NCBI GenBank assembly: GCA_046484125.1
Contig: JAWOBX010000044.1
Span: 1-15,843 of the forward strand
DNA length: 15,843 nucleotides
DNA from: JBGLNL01 sp046484125
Lineage (GTDB): Bacteria; Chloroflexota; Dehalococcoidia; SZUA-161; SpSt-899
Direction of reading: 5' to 3'
This document shows, piece after piece, positions 1-6,296 of this stretch (its first letter is position 1; each line of letters begins with the position of its first letter). The position numbers were made by a program, and so were the translations under genes. The notes beneath the pieces were generated by a model. It did not search any database. It was not told the origin of the DNA and saw only the letters and a program-made list of their open reading frames with translations.

Positions 1-1013
1 GCCTCAGCCCCCGCCTGAGCATCCATCACCTTCGAATCAGATGCTCCCGCGTATGCCCAAATAGGCAGCCCATAAAGCTCATCTTTCATATCAGCCAGAG
101 CTGCCTGAGTAAGGCTCCACTCCGGGCAACCATAAGATACCACTGTGGCCTTCATATCAAGCGCGCTCACATTAGGACCGAAAAGGAAGGGAGAGCCTTT
201 CCCCGCAAGTTGATGAACGACCAGTCCGACAAGGTTCTCAGCGATACCCAGGGCCATCGCTCCGGCCAGTGTAATCTGGGCGCCACCACCCGCATTTGAA
301 CCGGAGGGCAGCCAAATTGAAATCCCCTTTTCCGCGCAGAAAATCAGCTTCTGCATCACGTTTTCCGGAAACCTGAGCGGACTGATGGCCTCGGAGTAAT
401 TGAGAAGGAAAGGCTTCCGGCGGAGCTCCTCCTCACCTCCGGCCACGGCGCAGGCGATCCGATGGATTTTGGCTATATCCCGGCCACTATCCGCTATAAA
501 ACATATCGGCTTGTTGGCGTTTTTCACCATCTCCGCAAAAGCATAAACATAGATATCTTCAACCGGTACGTCATCCGGGTTCGACATGGACATGAGGAAC
601 GAGATGTTTTCCAGGCCGTCTACCAGCCTGGCGAAATTGGCGGTATCATTCAGAACAGTTCGCCGTCTTTCACCTGTCTCTAAATCGATAGTAAAAGTAG
701 TATCGGAGCCTGTCCCGTAGAAAGGATTGCCATCTACGAGCGGCATTGTTTTGTTACCCAGTTGATCATAAAGGGCGATCTGCCTCGGTGCTGATCTCAA
801 GGCCTGTTCCGGGAGATAGGAAGGCATCCTCACCCAGTTACCATCGGAAACACGGCAACCGGCACCGGCAAGCATTTCCAGAACACCCTTATGCTCCATC
901 TTGAATCCGGTTTTCTCGAGTATCTCCAGAGAGGCGGTATGAATGGCCAGTGCCTGTTCTCTGTTAAGCACTTTCATGTGGGGTTGAAGGGTGGGAATAT
1001 CGATAGGTTTCAT
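1..1013 (-). CDS. MttB-superfamily (COG5598) corrinoid methyltransferase, non-pyrrolysine type, C-terminus outside window
   Basis: This is the first 337 codons of a protein whose family is usually about 480-500 aa. It is open to the left edge of the window. MttB-superfamily enzymes demethylate a quaternary or tertiary amine (trimethylamine, glycine betaine, proline betaine, carnitine and others) and pass the methyl group to a corrinoid protein. I recognise the family from the N-terminal PHMKVLNREQALAIHTASLEIL segment in part, the GTGSDTTF segment, the SNPDDVP stretch and the WAYAGASDSK motif at residues 319-328. Archaeal MttB has an in-frame amber (pyrrolysine) close to this SDSK motif; here it reads Ala324 with no in-frame UAG, so it belongs with MtgB-like members. 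ATG at 1013 is chosen because AGGAGG lies 5 nt upstream (1019-1024). A corrinoid protein and a pterin methyltransferase lie upstream in the same orientation. The substrate cannot be read from the sequence. Confidence 0.9.
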   Translation of the reverse strand, partial: MKPIDIPTLQPHMKVLNREQALAIHTASLEILEKTGFKMEHKGVLEMLAGAGCRVSDGNWVRMPSYLPEQALRSAPRQIALYDQLGNKTMPLVDGNPFYGTGSDTTFTIDLETGERRRTVLNDTANFARLVDGLENISFLMSMSNPDDVPVEDIYVYAFAEMVKNANKPICFIADSGRDIAKIHRIACAVAGGEEELRRKPFLLNYSEAISPLRFPENVMQKLIFCAEKGISIWLPSGSNAGGGAQITLAGAMALGIAENLVGLVVHQLAGKGSPFLFGPNVSALDMKATVVSYGCPEWSLTQAALADMKDELYGLPIWAYAGASDSKVMDAQAGAE

Positions 1014-1317
1014 GCTTGCCTCCTAAAAACATTGCTGGTGCCACCATCAATTTACTGTTTAAGCTAATAATATGGGGGTAACTTTTCGATTTTCAGGTAC
1101 AGGGTGAGTTTGAACTCACTACCGCCAGAGATCGTATAACCGGCAGTTTATCAGCCAAACATGGTTGCTGAAGCTATAAGTCGATCTATTTCATAACACT
1201 CTAATCTCTAAAAACAGGCCCAATGACTCGTCTGGCAAATGTACTTGTTCAACGAACCAAGTCAGTTATTATACGTGCCCAATAAGGTCATAGGGCAGCA
1301 AAATCGGTCGGTTACAG
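1014..1317 (-). other. 304-nt spacer between corrinoid-protein and MttB-like genes
   Basis: No convincing gene. Read on the minus strand, it holds three candidate structures. The first is a bulged hairpin at 1243-1262 (ACTTG-TTC / GAA-C-CAAGT). The second is a perfect TATAAT hexamer (plus 1268-1273), without a good -35 partner. The third is a short palindrome at 1104-1119 (GTGAGTT-TG-AACTCAC). The spacer is long for an operon interior, so the MttB-like gene may have its own start site or a processing site here. This is inference only. Confidence 0.4.
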
Positions 1318-1953
1318 CTATAAACCCAGTGTCTCTTTCGCTTTATTAACGGCAGAACCGGCATCGGAAGCGTAGGCATCGGCTTTTATCTCATCCGCAT
1401 ACCTCTGGGTAACAGGCGCGCCACCAATCATAATTTTGACTTTATCCCTCATGCCGGCCTGCTGGATTGCTTCTATAGTCATCGGCATCGAAGGCATGGT
1501 GGTTGAAAGGAGCGCCGACATGGCAACTATATCAGGCTCAACTTCCTGTATCTTCTGCACGAACTTCTCCGGCGGGACATCAACACCGAGATCAGTAATG
1601 TTAAAGCCGGCGCCTTCAAGCATCATCGAGACCAGGTTCTTGCCGATATCATGGAGATCGCCCTTTACCGTACCTATAAGAACCTTACCTTTGGTAGTGA
1701 CACCACCCTCCTGGAAATGTGGCTGAAGCAGCTTCATGCATTCCTGCATGGTTTTTGCGGATCGCAGCATCTGGGGCACAAATATCACCCCTTTGGAGAA
1801 GTTCTCACCAACATCATCCATGGTGGAAATAAGTCCATTGTCCAGAATATCTTGAACACCGCTACCCGCATCAAGGAGCTTCTGTGTCTCCGACACGGCT
1901 GTGGAAATATCTCCTTTGTGAACCGCCTCAGAAAGCGCTTTAAAATCGGCCAT
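1318..1953 (-). CDS. Corrinoid (cobalamin-binding) methyl-carrier protein, MttC/MtgC-like
   Basis: A 211-aa protein, the usual length for dimethylamine/trimethylamine-type corrinoid proteins. The N-terminal helical B12-binding-2 domain covers about residues 1-88. The Rossmann-type B12-binding domain carries the cobalamin signature D99-L-H101-D-I-G104, with His101 as the expected lower axial ligand of cobalt, then the S146-ALLSTTM segment and G177-G178 of the nucleotide-loop site. It acts in the cytoplasm, carrying a methyl group on Co(III)/Co(I) between an MttB-type enzyme and a pterin methyltransferase; both partners flank it on the same strand. ATG at 1953 is preceded by a GGGGG run 7 nt away. 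It begins 37 nt after the pterin methyltransferase stop, so it is very probably co-transcribed. Confidence 0.95.
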   Translation of the reverse strand: MADFKALSEAVHKGDISTAVSETQKLLDAGSGVQDILDNGLISTMDDVGENFSKGVIFVPQMLRSAKTMQECMKLLQPHFQEGGVTTKGKVLIGTVKGDLHDIGKNLVSMMLEGAGFNITDLGVDVPPEKFVQKIQEVEPDIVAMSALLSTTMPSMPMTIEAIQQAGMRDKVKIMIGGAPVTQRYADEIKADAYASDAGSAVNKAKETLGL

Positions 1954-1990
1954 TACATACCCCCTAAGTTAATATATTTATGGGAAAATC

Positions 1991-2791
1991 TTATACAGAA
2001 GTGATGATACCCTTATGATATGCTTCAATATACTTCTCACAGAATTCGTCCTGGCCCAGAAGCATATCAACGGTTACCGCGGTCGACATCAACTTCTTAT
2101 CCGTTGGATCTAAAATAGCCCCATTCAATCCATAGGCCATGGCAAGCGCCAGAAAATTACGGTTTATCAGATGCCGCTGGGGAAGACCGAAGGATATATT
2201 GGACAGCCCACAAATCGTATTCACCCCCTTGAATTCCTCCATAATCTTATTTATAGCTCCAAGAGCGGCAATCCCCATATTGATATCGACTGATATGGGC
2301 TGGATGAGGGGATCAATATGAATATTCTCAATGGGAACGCCTTTATTGGTAAGCTTGTTTATAAGATCGCTAGCCACATTCACCCTGTCATCCACCGTGG
2401 TGGGCATAGAGGTTTCAGCCATACACAGGGCTATTATTCTACATGGCCGGGAGGTGACAACCGGAAGTAAAGGATTGAGACGCTCCTGCTCCATCGAGAT
2501 CGAGTTGATCATGGGCTCTCCCTTATGCATTTTCATAGCCTCATCCAGTGCCTTGGGATCCGGGCTATCCAGACATAGAGGTAAATCAATGGCACTTTGT
2601 ACAGTATCGACAAGCCAGCAAAGACATTCAACTTCCTCGTTTACGAATGTACCGGCGTTAACATCTATGTAATCAGCTCCGGATTCGGCCTGTTCCCTGG
2701 CCACCTTCACAATGAAATCAGAATCTCGCTTTTCCACAGCCTCCCGGATACTCTTCCGGCTCGTATTGATCTTCTCTCCCACGATAATCAT
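1991..2791 (-). CDS. Methylcorrinoid:tetrahydrofolate methyltransferase (pterin-binding TIM barrel, MtgA/AcsE-like)
   Basis: A 266-aa pterin-binding-domain protein, the length of MtgA/AcsE-type single-domain methyltransferases. Visible family motifs are GEKIN at residues 5-9, DVNAG at 43-47, LDSPDP at 74-79, INSIS at 95-99, DPLIQP at 160-165 and GLSNISFGLP at 195-204. These residues line the pterin pocket in MetH and AcsE homologues. It should take the methyl group from the neighbouring corrinoid protein to tetrahydrofolate, feeding the Wood-Ljungdahl methyl branch or one-carbon pools. The reverse direction, or exchange with the CO dehydrogenase corrinoid protein, cannot be excluded. ATG at 2791 has GAGGG about 7 nt upstream. 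It is the first gene of the methyl-transfer operon; promoter candidates lie at 2863-2891 and 3043-3071. Confidence 0.92.
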   Translation of the reverse strand: MIIVGEKINTSRKSIREAVEKRDSDFIVKVAREQAESGADYIDVNAGTFVNEEVECLCWLVDTVQSAIDLPLCLDSPDPKALDEAMKMHKGEPMINSISMEQERLNPLLPVVTSRPCRIIALCMAETSMPTTVDDRVNVASDLINKLTNKGVPIENIHIDPLIQPISVDINMGIAALGAINKIMEEFKGVNTICGLSNISFGLPQRHLINRNFLALAMAYGLNGAILDPTDKKLMSTAVTVDMLLGQDEFCEKYIEAYHKGIITSV

Positions 2792-2862
2792 TCCAAACCC
2801 TCACTTTTGTTATCTTGATGAACTTTGCTGGTAAAGCAGGTTTTGAGGTTCACTCACTGAGT

Positions 2863-2891
2863 ACGATATATTAATCAGATAAAAGTGTCAA
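2863..2891 (-). promoter_or_regulatory. Candidate sigma-A promoter for the methyl-transfer operon (proximal)
   Basis: On the minus strand a consensus TTGACA (plus 2886-2891) is followed, 17 nt later, by TATCGT (plus 2863-2868, 4/6 to TATAAT); TATATC is also available with 15-nt spacing. It lies about 70 nt before the pterin methyltransferase ATG. Confidence 0.5.
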
Positions 2892-2902
2892 GACTGACTT
2901 TG

Positions 2903-2987
2903 AACCCCGAAACAGGTGTTTATTACAGTGGTCTGCAGGTATTCCCCCAGTTTTAAAAATTCGCCTGGATTCGGGAATAACGGGGTT
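2903..2987 (-). other. Nested hairpin in the methyl-transfer operon leader
   Basis: An outer 7-bp stem (AACCCCG 2903-2909 with CGGGGTT 2981-2987) encloses an inner imperfect stem. In the inner stem ATTCCC plus CCAG (2941-2950) pairs with CTGG (2965-2968) and GGGAAT (2973-2978), with a 4-nt bulge. It would lie in the RNA only if transcription starts at the distal minus promoter (3043-3071). I could not match it to a riboswitch class, cobalamin included. Confidence 0.4.
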
Positions 2988-3034
2988 TAAATTTATTTGT
3001 CTTTGAATAGCTGTTTCGAGGTACAGGCGACATC

Positions 3035-3063
3035 TTGACACATATATACGGTTAAACTATTCT
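3035..3063 (+). promoter_or_regulatory. Candidate sigma-A promoter for the degV-plsY pair
   Basis: Consensus TTGACA at 3035-3040, exact 17-nt spacer, TATTCT at 3058-3063 (4/6 to TATAAT). It lies about 75 nt upstream of the DegV start. The -35 of this promoter and that of the opposed promoter form an inverted repeat, TTGACAC (3035-3041) / GTGTCAA (3065-3071). Confidence 0.6.
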
Positions 3064-3071
3064 AGTGTCAA
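3043..3071 (-). promoter_or_regulatory. Candidate distal minus-strand promoter, overlapping the degV promoter
   Basis: On the minus strand TTGACA (plus 3066-3071), a 17-nt spacer and TATATA (plus 3043-3048). It is opposed to, and almost fully overlaps, the plus-strand promoter at 3035-3063. It would give the methyl-transfer operon a leader of roughly 240-250 nt containing the nested hairpin. Confidence 0.45.
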
Positions 3072-3144
3072 CAACGCCACGGCCTTAGTAATAGGTGTCA
3101 GAGGGGACTGATACTGATAATTCTAACAATACCGAGTGATAAAT

Positions 3145-4002
3145 ATGTCCAGGTTAGCAATAGTCACTGACAGTCTGGCATGTGTCCCAAAGGAGCAAGC
3201 GGAAAGACTTGGCATACTCGTGGTTCCTTCAAGCGTAACTATCGGTGACCGCGTATACCACGATGGTATAGATATTACTCCTACTGAGGTATACGAGCTT
3301 CAACGGCGAAGCAAAATACTGCCCACCACCTCCGCCCCCTCACCAGGGGAGTTTCTCAATACATATGAGGCCGCGGCCAGAACTTCCGATGCCATTTTGC
3401 ACGTGTGCATAACCCGGAGTCTAACCATGACATACGACTCGGCCATGCAGGCAAAGGAGCTGGCTGAAGAGAAATTGCCCGGAGTTCAAATAGAGGTAAT
3501 GGATACCGGCACGGCAGCCGGTGCCCAGGGCTTCCTGGCAATGGAAGCGGCTCGCGCCGCCGCCTCAACTGACGACATCTCTCAGGTAATGGATACCGTA
3601 AACAGGATGATTCCCAGAGTTCACCTTTATGTCACTGTGGATACCCTGTATTTTCTGGCCAAGGGTGGGAGAGTACCAAGGGTCGCCTCCTGGGCCAGCT
3701 CTATACTCTCAATCAAGCCTATTTTACAGATTTATAACGGAGAAGCCACGCCAGTCGAAAGGGTTCGGACCAAACCCAGAGCCATGAACCGCCTGCTTCA
3801 AATAATGAGGGAGAAATCCGGGCCGAAACCGATCCATGTCAACCTGATGCACGCAGGCGTGCCGGACGAGGCGCAGGAACTGAAGGAAAAGATAAGGCAG
3901 CAATTCGATTGCGCTGAACTCTATGTCACCGAATTTTCCCCTGTTATGGGAGCCCATACCGGGCCAGGACTGGTGGGGTTTGCTTTCTATAGTGACGAAT
4001 AG
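3145..4002 (+). CDS. DegV-family fatty-acid-binding protein (FakB-like)
   Basis: A 285-aa single-domain DegV protein. The family binds one long-chain fatty acid. In Firmicutes, FakB members present it to the kinase FakA to make acyl-phosphate. Visible conserved segments are TDS (residues 8-10), TTSAPSPGEF (61-70), the serine-rich ITRSLTMTYDS (89-99), DTGTAAG (120-126), LAKGGRVPR (171-179), KPILQIYNG (191-199) and GAHTGPG (269-275). ATG at 3145 is preferred over an in-frame GTG at 3136 because a weak GAG (3134-3136) is well placed for it and the GTG has no ribosome-binding site. A PlsY-like gene follows after 66 nt. Since PlsY enzymes use acyl-phosphate, the pairing supports a role in fatty-acid activation or incorporation. 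No FakA-type kinase is in the window. Confidence 0.92.
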   Translation: MSRLAIVTDSLACVPKEQAERLGILVVPSSVTIGDRVYHDGIDITPTEVYELQRRSKILPTTSAPSPGEFLNTYEAAARTSDAILHVCITRSLTMTYDSAMQAKELAEEKLPGVQIEVMDTGTAAGAQGFLAMEAARAAASTDDISQVMDTVNRMIPRVHLYVTVDTLYFLAKGGRVPRVASWASSILSIKPILQIYNGEATPVERVRTKPRAMNRLLQIMREKSGPKPIHVNLMHAGVPDEAQELKEKIRQQFDCAELYVTEFSPVMGAHTGPGLVGFAFYSDE

Positions 4003-4068
4003 CGCTGTTTCACCCCCACACCCCGGCGCGATTCCGGCAGACCCTGATCTCCACCAAAGGGAGCATTT

Positions 4069-4764
4069 ATGATATTTGATGTCCTGCTCGTAATCGGAGC
4101 TTATTTGTTTGGATCGGTTCCTGTCCTGTTCTGGATCGGCAAATCGAAAGGCATTGACATTCGTTGGGAGTCTGATTCACACTCAGCACTCTGGAAAAAA
4201 GCGGGGCATAAACAGGGCCTTACGGCTGTTCTGTGGGATCTCTTCAAGGGGCCGGTGCCACCACTTATTGCCTGGGGATTTGACCTGGGCAGTTTGACCA
4301 TCGGCTTATCAGGGCTGGCCGTTACCGCGGGACAAATGTGGCCGGTTTTCCTTGGTTTCCGATACGGGGAAAAAGGGAACACCACCGGTATAGGCGCCTC
4401 ATTTGCCATAGCACCGGTTGCCATGAGTTTCGCGGCGATACCCGTAGCCGCCGGAGCTTTAACAAGGGCATTGAAAGGTAAAGGCAAAACAGTCGCCGGC
4501 TCAGAGAGCGATGATTCACGGCTTTCCGGCGTATCAGACTCCATGCCACTCGGAATGCTCTGCGGTTTCGCGGTACTTCCCATAGCCGCTTTTCTTCTGC
4601 ATAAAGATATTGAAACCATCTGGGTTTTCACGGGACTCTTCTTCCTCATCGTGTTTCGCAGGCTGACCGCGGACTTGACTTCTGAATGGAGACAGGGATT
4701 CAAGGCCAGCCTCGCCTCCGTATTCTGGAACCGTTTTCTTTATGACCGGAGTTATTACGATTAG
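4069..4764 (+). CDS. PlsY-like membrane glycerol-3-phosphate acyltransferase, divergent active-site loops
   Basis: A 231-aa multispanning membrane protein; typical PlsY is about 190-220 aa. PlsY moves an acyl chain from acyl-phosphate to glycerol-3-phosphate to make lysophosphatidate. Family hallmarks are GSVP (residues 15-18), GIDIR (28-32), D57-LFKGPVP, and the loop GQMWPVFLGFRYGEKGNTTGIG at 88-109 read as two adjacent motifs. However, the first catalytic loop (GSGNxGATN in canonical PlsY) reads ESDSHSALWKKAG at 34-46, GH reads GQ (88-89) and GGKG reads YGEKG (99-103). It may therefore be a non-canonical or inactive paralogue. A hydrophilic loop lies at about 134-158. ATG at 4069 has GGGAG 5 nt upstream. 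It is co-oriented with the DegV gene. Confidence 0.8.
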   Translation: MIFDVLLVIGAYLFGSVPVLFWIGKSKGIDIRWESDSHSALWKKAGHKQGLTAVLWDLFKGPVPPLIAWGFDLGSLTIGLSGLAVTAGQMWPVFLGFRYGEKGNTTGIGASFAIAPVAMSFAAIPVAAGALTRALKGKGKTVAGSESDDSRLSGVSDSMPLGMLCGFAVLPIAAFLLHKDIETIWVFTGLFFLIVFRRLTADLTSEWRQGFKASLASVFWNRFLYDRSYYD

Positions 4765-4929
4765 TGTAACATTTGACGGAATATATTAGACCTGTTTAAT
4801 CCCTTTTAAAGCGCTTTCTGCCAGGGTATATATCGAGATGATGAACCAAAGCACCCTGGTGTACTGTCCCTAACGGTTCTGTACAAATGTTACGCAATGC
4901 TACTTTCACCTCATTGCTTCACTTGAAAA

Positions 4930-4985
4930 GCTGACTACTCCGGTAACGCACTCCAGCTTGTGAGTGCGTTACCGGAGTAGTCAGC
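4930..4985. repeat. Perfect 24-bp inverted repeat (8-nt loop)
   Basis: The left arm 4930-4953 begins GCTGACTACTCCGGTAACGC. The right arm 4962-4985 is its exact reverse complement, and the loop CAGCTTGT is at 4954-4961. All 24 positions pair. There is no U-tract after it on the plus strand; a short TTTT run follows on the minus strand. It may be a transcription barrier behind the plsY-like gene, a cruciform protein-binding site, or a small mobile or recombination element. The sequence alone does not decide. Confidence 0.85.
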
Positions 4986-5129
4986 GTCGGGTGGGTGGTG
5001 TGAATAAGGTTCCGGTATTTGCATACAATTAATATCAGGGAATATCCGGTTATTTGCGGGACATTACACTAGTAAACTCTCGTTACCCTGCAAGTGCCAG
5101 GAAACCTTCATACTGTGCCGGTATCGGAC

Positions 5130-5159
5130 TTGCGTCAATCCGTAATAATGGAATAAAAT
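5130..5159 (+). promoter_or_regulatory. Weak promoter candidate for the Crp-like regulator
   Basis: TTGCGT (5130-5135), an 18-nt spacer, TAAAAT (5154-5159). It would give a leader of about 130 nt including the hairpin at 5208-5232. I found no Crp-type dyad here, so no sign of autoregulation by the sites proposed elsewhere. Confidence 0.3.
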
Positions 5160-5297
5160 ACGCGTGATACGATATTTGAGAAACTTCTGAATAAGTGGCG
5201 GTTTATGTGGTCCGGGGTATTCACCCGGGCCAGGCCACGATAAGTGGGGGATAATATTTGTTCATCAAATCTTCCGTAAGCGTGAGGATATAGAGTA

Positions 5298-5963
5298 TTG
5301 GCAACAGCCGTTGAAATAATCCGGGGATCTCCATACTTTTCCAGCCTCTCCTCCTCCGAGATTAACGGCATCGCCGGCCTTTTCTTCGAGAAGAAGATCG
5401 AAAAGGGGGAGGTGCTCGTGTGGGAGGGCGATCCGGGCGAGGTTCTCTATTTCGTCTCCTCAGGGGCGGTAAAGTGCTTCAAAGTTTCAAGTGAAGGTAA
5501 AGAGCAGATAATCGAGATAATCCTGCCCGGTAAATCATTCAATGATGTCTCCGTCTTCGACGGCGGACCGAGTCCGGCCAGCGCCGAGGCCATGAGCGCC
5601 GTCGGAATTTACGGGTTATCCAGAGACAACGTTCAACGTATTCTCAAAGAGTACCCAAAGTTGTATCCAAATGTAATTGAGGTCCTCACAACAAGGATAA
5701 GGCATCTCCTGGGGCTGGTAGAAGACCTGTCATTCCGCAACGTAATAAGCAGAATCGCCAGAATATTGATAGAGCACGCGGATGGCGCAGGTCCCACGCC
5801 GAAGTTGACACAGCAGGAGATGGCCGCTATTGCCGGGACCGCCCGTGAAGTCGTCGGAAGGTCACTGAAGACGCTGCAGGAAGAGGGCATGATACGAATG
5901 GAAAGGAACCGGCTGGTAATATCAGACAAAGAAGCGCTTAAAAAAATGGCGAAGGCGGTCTGA
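5298..5963 (+). CDS. Crp/Fnr-family transcriptional regulator with CRP-type recognition helix
   Basis: A 221-aa protein. An N-terminal cyclic-nucleotide-binding-type beta-roll covers about residues 12-115, a dimerisation helix about 118-145, and a winged helix-turn-helix about 165-215. The recognition helix reads T181-AREVVGRSLKTL. R183, E184 and R188 match the Arg-Glu-x-x-Gly-Arg by which E. coli CRP contacts GTGA, so TGTGA-type half-sites are expected. The effector pocket reads FNDVSVFDGGPSPASAEA (81-98) and lacks the Arg-Ser pair that holds cAMP phosphate. There is no N-terminal Cys cluster of the FNR kind (only Cys60), so the ligand is unknown. The start is TTG at 5298; no in-frame ATG occurs before residue 99, and GAGG lies 10 nt upstream. 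The ferredoxin gene follows 76 nt later. Confidence 0.9.
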   Translation: MATAVEIIRGSPYFSSLSSSEINGIAGLFFEKKIEKGEVLVWEGDPGEVLYFVSSGAVKCFKVSSEGKEQIIEIILPGKSFNDVSVFDGGPSPASAEAMSAVGIYGLSRDNVQRILKEYPKLYPNVIEVLTTRIRHLLGLVEDLSFRNVISRIARILIEHADGAGPTPKLTQQEMAAIAGTAREVVGRSLKTLQEEGMIRMERNRLVISDKEALKKMAKAV

Positions 5964-5974
5964 TGAGATGCCGA

Positions 5975-5990
5975 TGAGACAAATATCACA
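5975..5990 (+). promoter_or_regulatory. Candidate Crp-type operator before the ferredoxin gene
   Basis: TGAGA-CAAATA-TCACA matches TGTGA-N6-TCACA at 9 of 10 positions. Its centre (5982.5) is 29.5 bp before TATCAT (6012-6017), the spacing of a class II activator site at -41.5. It lies directly after the Crp-like gene. Confidence 0.45.
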
Positions 5991-6011
5991 TATAGCTAAC
6001 AGTGATTGAAG

Positions 6012-6017
6012 TATCAT
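6012..6017 (+). promoter_or_regulatory. Candidate -10 element for the ferredoxin gene
   Basis: TATCAT, without a good -35 hexamer, as expected for an activator-dependent promoter. The predicted leader is only about 16 nt. Confidence 0.35.
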
Positions 6018-6039
6018 CAAATGTATAGAGGAACCGGAT

Positions 6040-6243
6040 ATGCTTGAAATGCCAGTAGTGGATGTGGAAAAGTGCGATGGTTGTGGGGTGTGCGTTGAGG
6101 CATGCCACTGCAATGCCATTATAATCATTGAGGAGAAAGCCGTAATCATTGAGACGAGACTGTGCGGATGGTGCACAGTCTGCGAAGCTGTTTGCCCGCT
6201 TGGTGCGCTCAGTTGCCCCTACGAGATAGTCATCGAAGGATAA
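6040..6243 (+). CDS. Small 2[4Fe-4S] ferredoxin
   Basis: A 67-aa bacterial-type dicluster ferredoxin. Cluster-1 ligands Cys12, 15, 18 (CDGCGVC) pair with Cys52, and cluster-2 ligands Cys42, 45, 48 (CGWCTVC) with Cys22, by the usual crossed pattern. Oddly, the Pro that normally follows the fourth Cys of the first motif is replaced by His, giving C22-H23-C24; there is a further Cys59. Such proteins carry low-potential electrons, for instance to radical-SAM enzymes or activases. ATG at 6040 has AGAGGA at 6027-6032, 7 nt away. It follows the Crp-like regulator and carries its own candidate operator. A radical-SAM gene converges on it from the other side. Confidence 0.93.
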   Translation: MLEMPVVDVEKCDGCGVCVEACHCNAIIIIEEKAVIIETRLCGWCTVCEAVCPLGALSCPYEIVIEG

Positions 6244-6296
6244 CCCTTATTTCTTAACCCGGAGCTAATCCCCTTGTTCGGCTTCCCGCCTGTTTA

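Larger units (their letters stand above)
4765..5297. other. 533-nt gene-free region rich in inverted repeats
   Basis: No credible coding frame. It holds an inverted repeat GTAACATTTG (4766-4775) / CAAATGTTAC (4884-4893) enclosing a second pair CCAGGGT (4821-4827) / ACCCTGG (4853-4859). The perfect long hairpin at 4930-4985 follows. A weak promoter candidate lies at 5130-5159, and a 9-bp hairpin with one G-U pair at 5208-5232 (TGGTCCGGG / CCCGGGCCA, 7-nt loop) stands in the presumed leader of the Crp-like gene. Confidence 0.5.

Noticed and set aside
1104..1119. Crp-type operator before the MttB-like gene (GTGAGTT-TG-AACTCAC)
   Set aside because: The GTGA and TCAC halves are separated by 8 nt, not 6, so the dyad does not fit the sites seen elsewhere.
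2903..2987. Possible cobalamin riboswitch before the methyl-transfer operon (minus strand shows ACCTGC and CCACTGTAA segments)
   Set aside because: The two segments occur in the wrong order and without the GGTGAAA or AGCCAGGAGACC contexts of the B12 riboswitch, so similarity is accidental.
4101..4703. Long antisense open frame within the plsY-like gene
   Set aside because: The product is low in complexity and lacks domains, whereas the plus strand encodes a recognisable membrane acyltransferase.
4853..4893. Insertion-sequence end (TGTACTGTCCC...GTACAAATG)
   Set aside because: It has the look of a transposon terminus, but there is no transposase gene, no matching opposite end beyond 10 bp and no target duplication.
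4941..4972. CIRCE-like heat-shock operator (GCACTC-N8-GAGTGC) inside the long hairpin
   Set aside because: The CIRCE spacer is 9 nt, the flanks do not match TTAGCACTC/GAGTGCTAA, and no chaperone gene lies downstream; clpB is 5 kb away.
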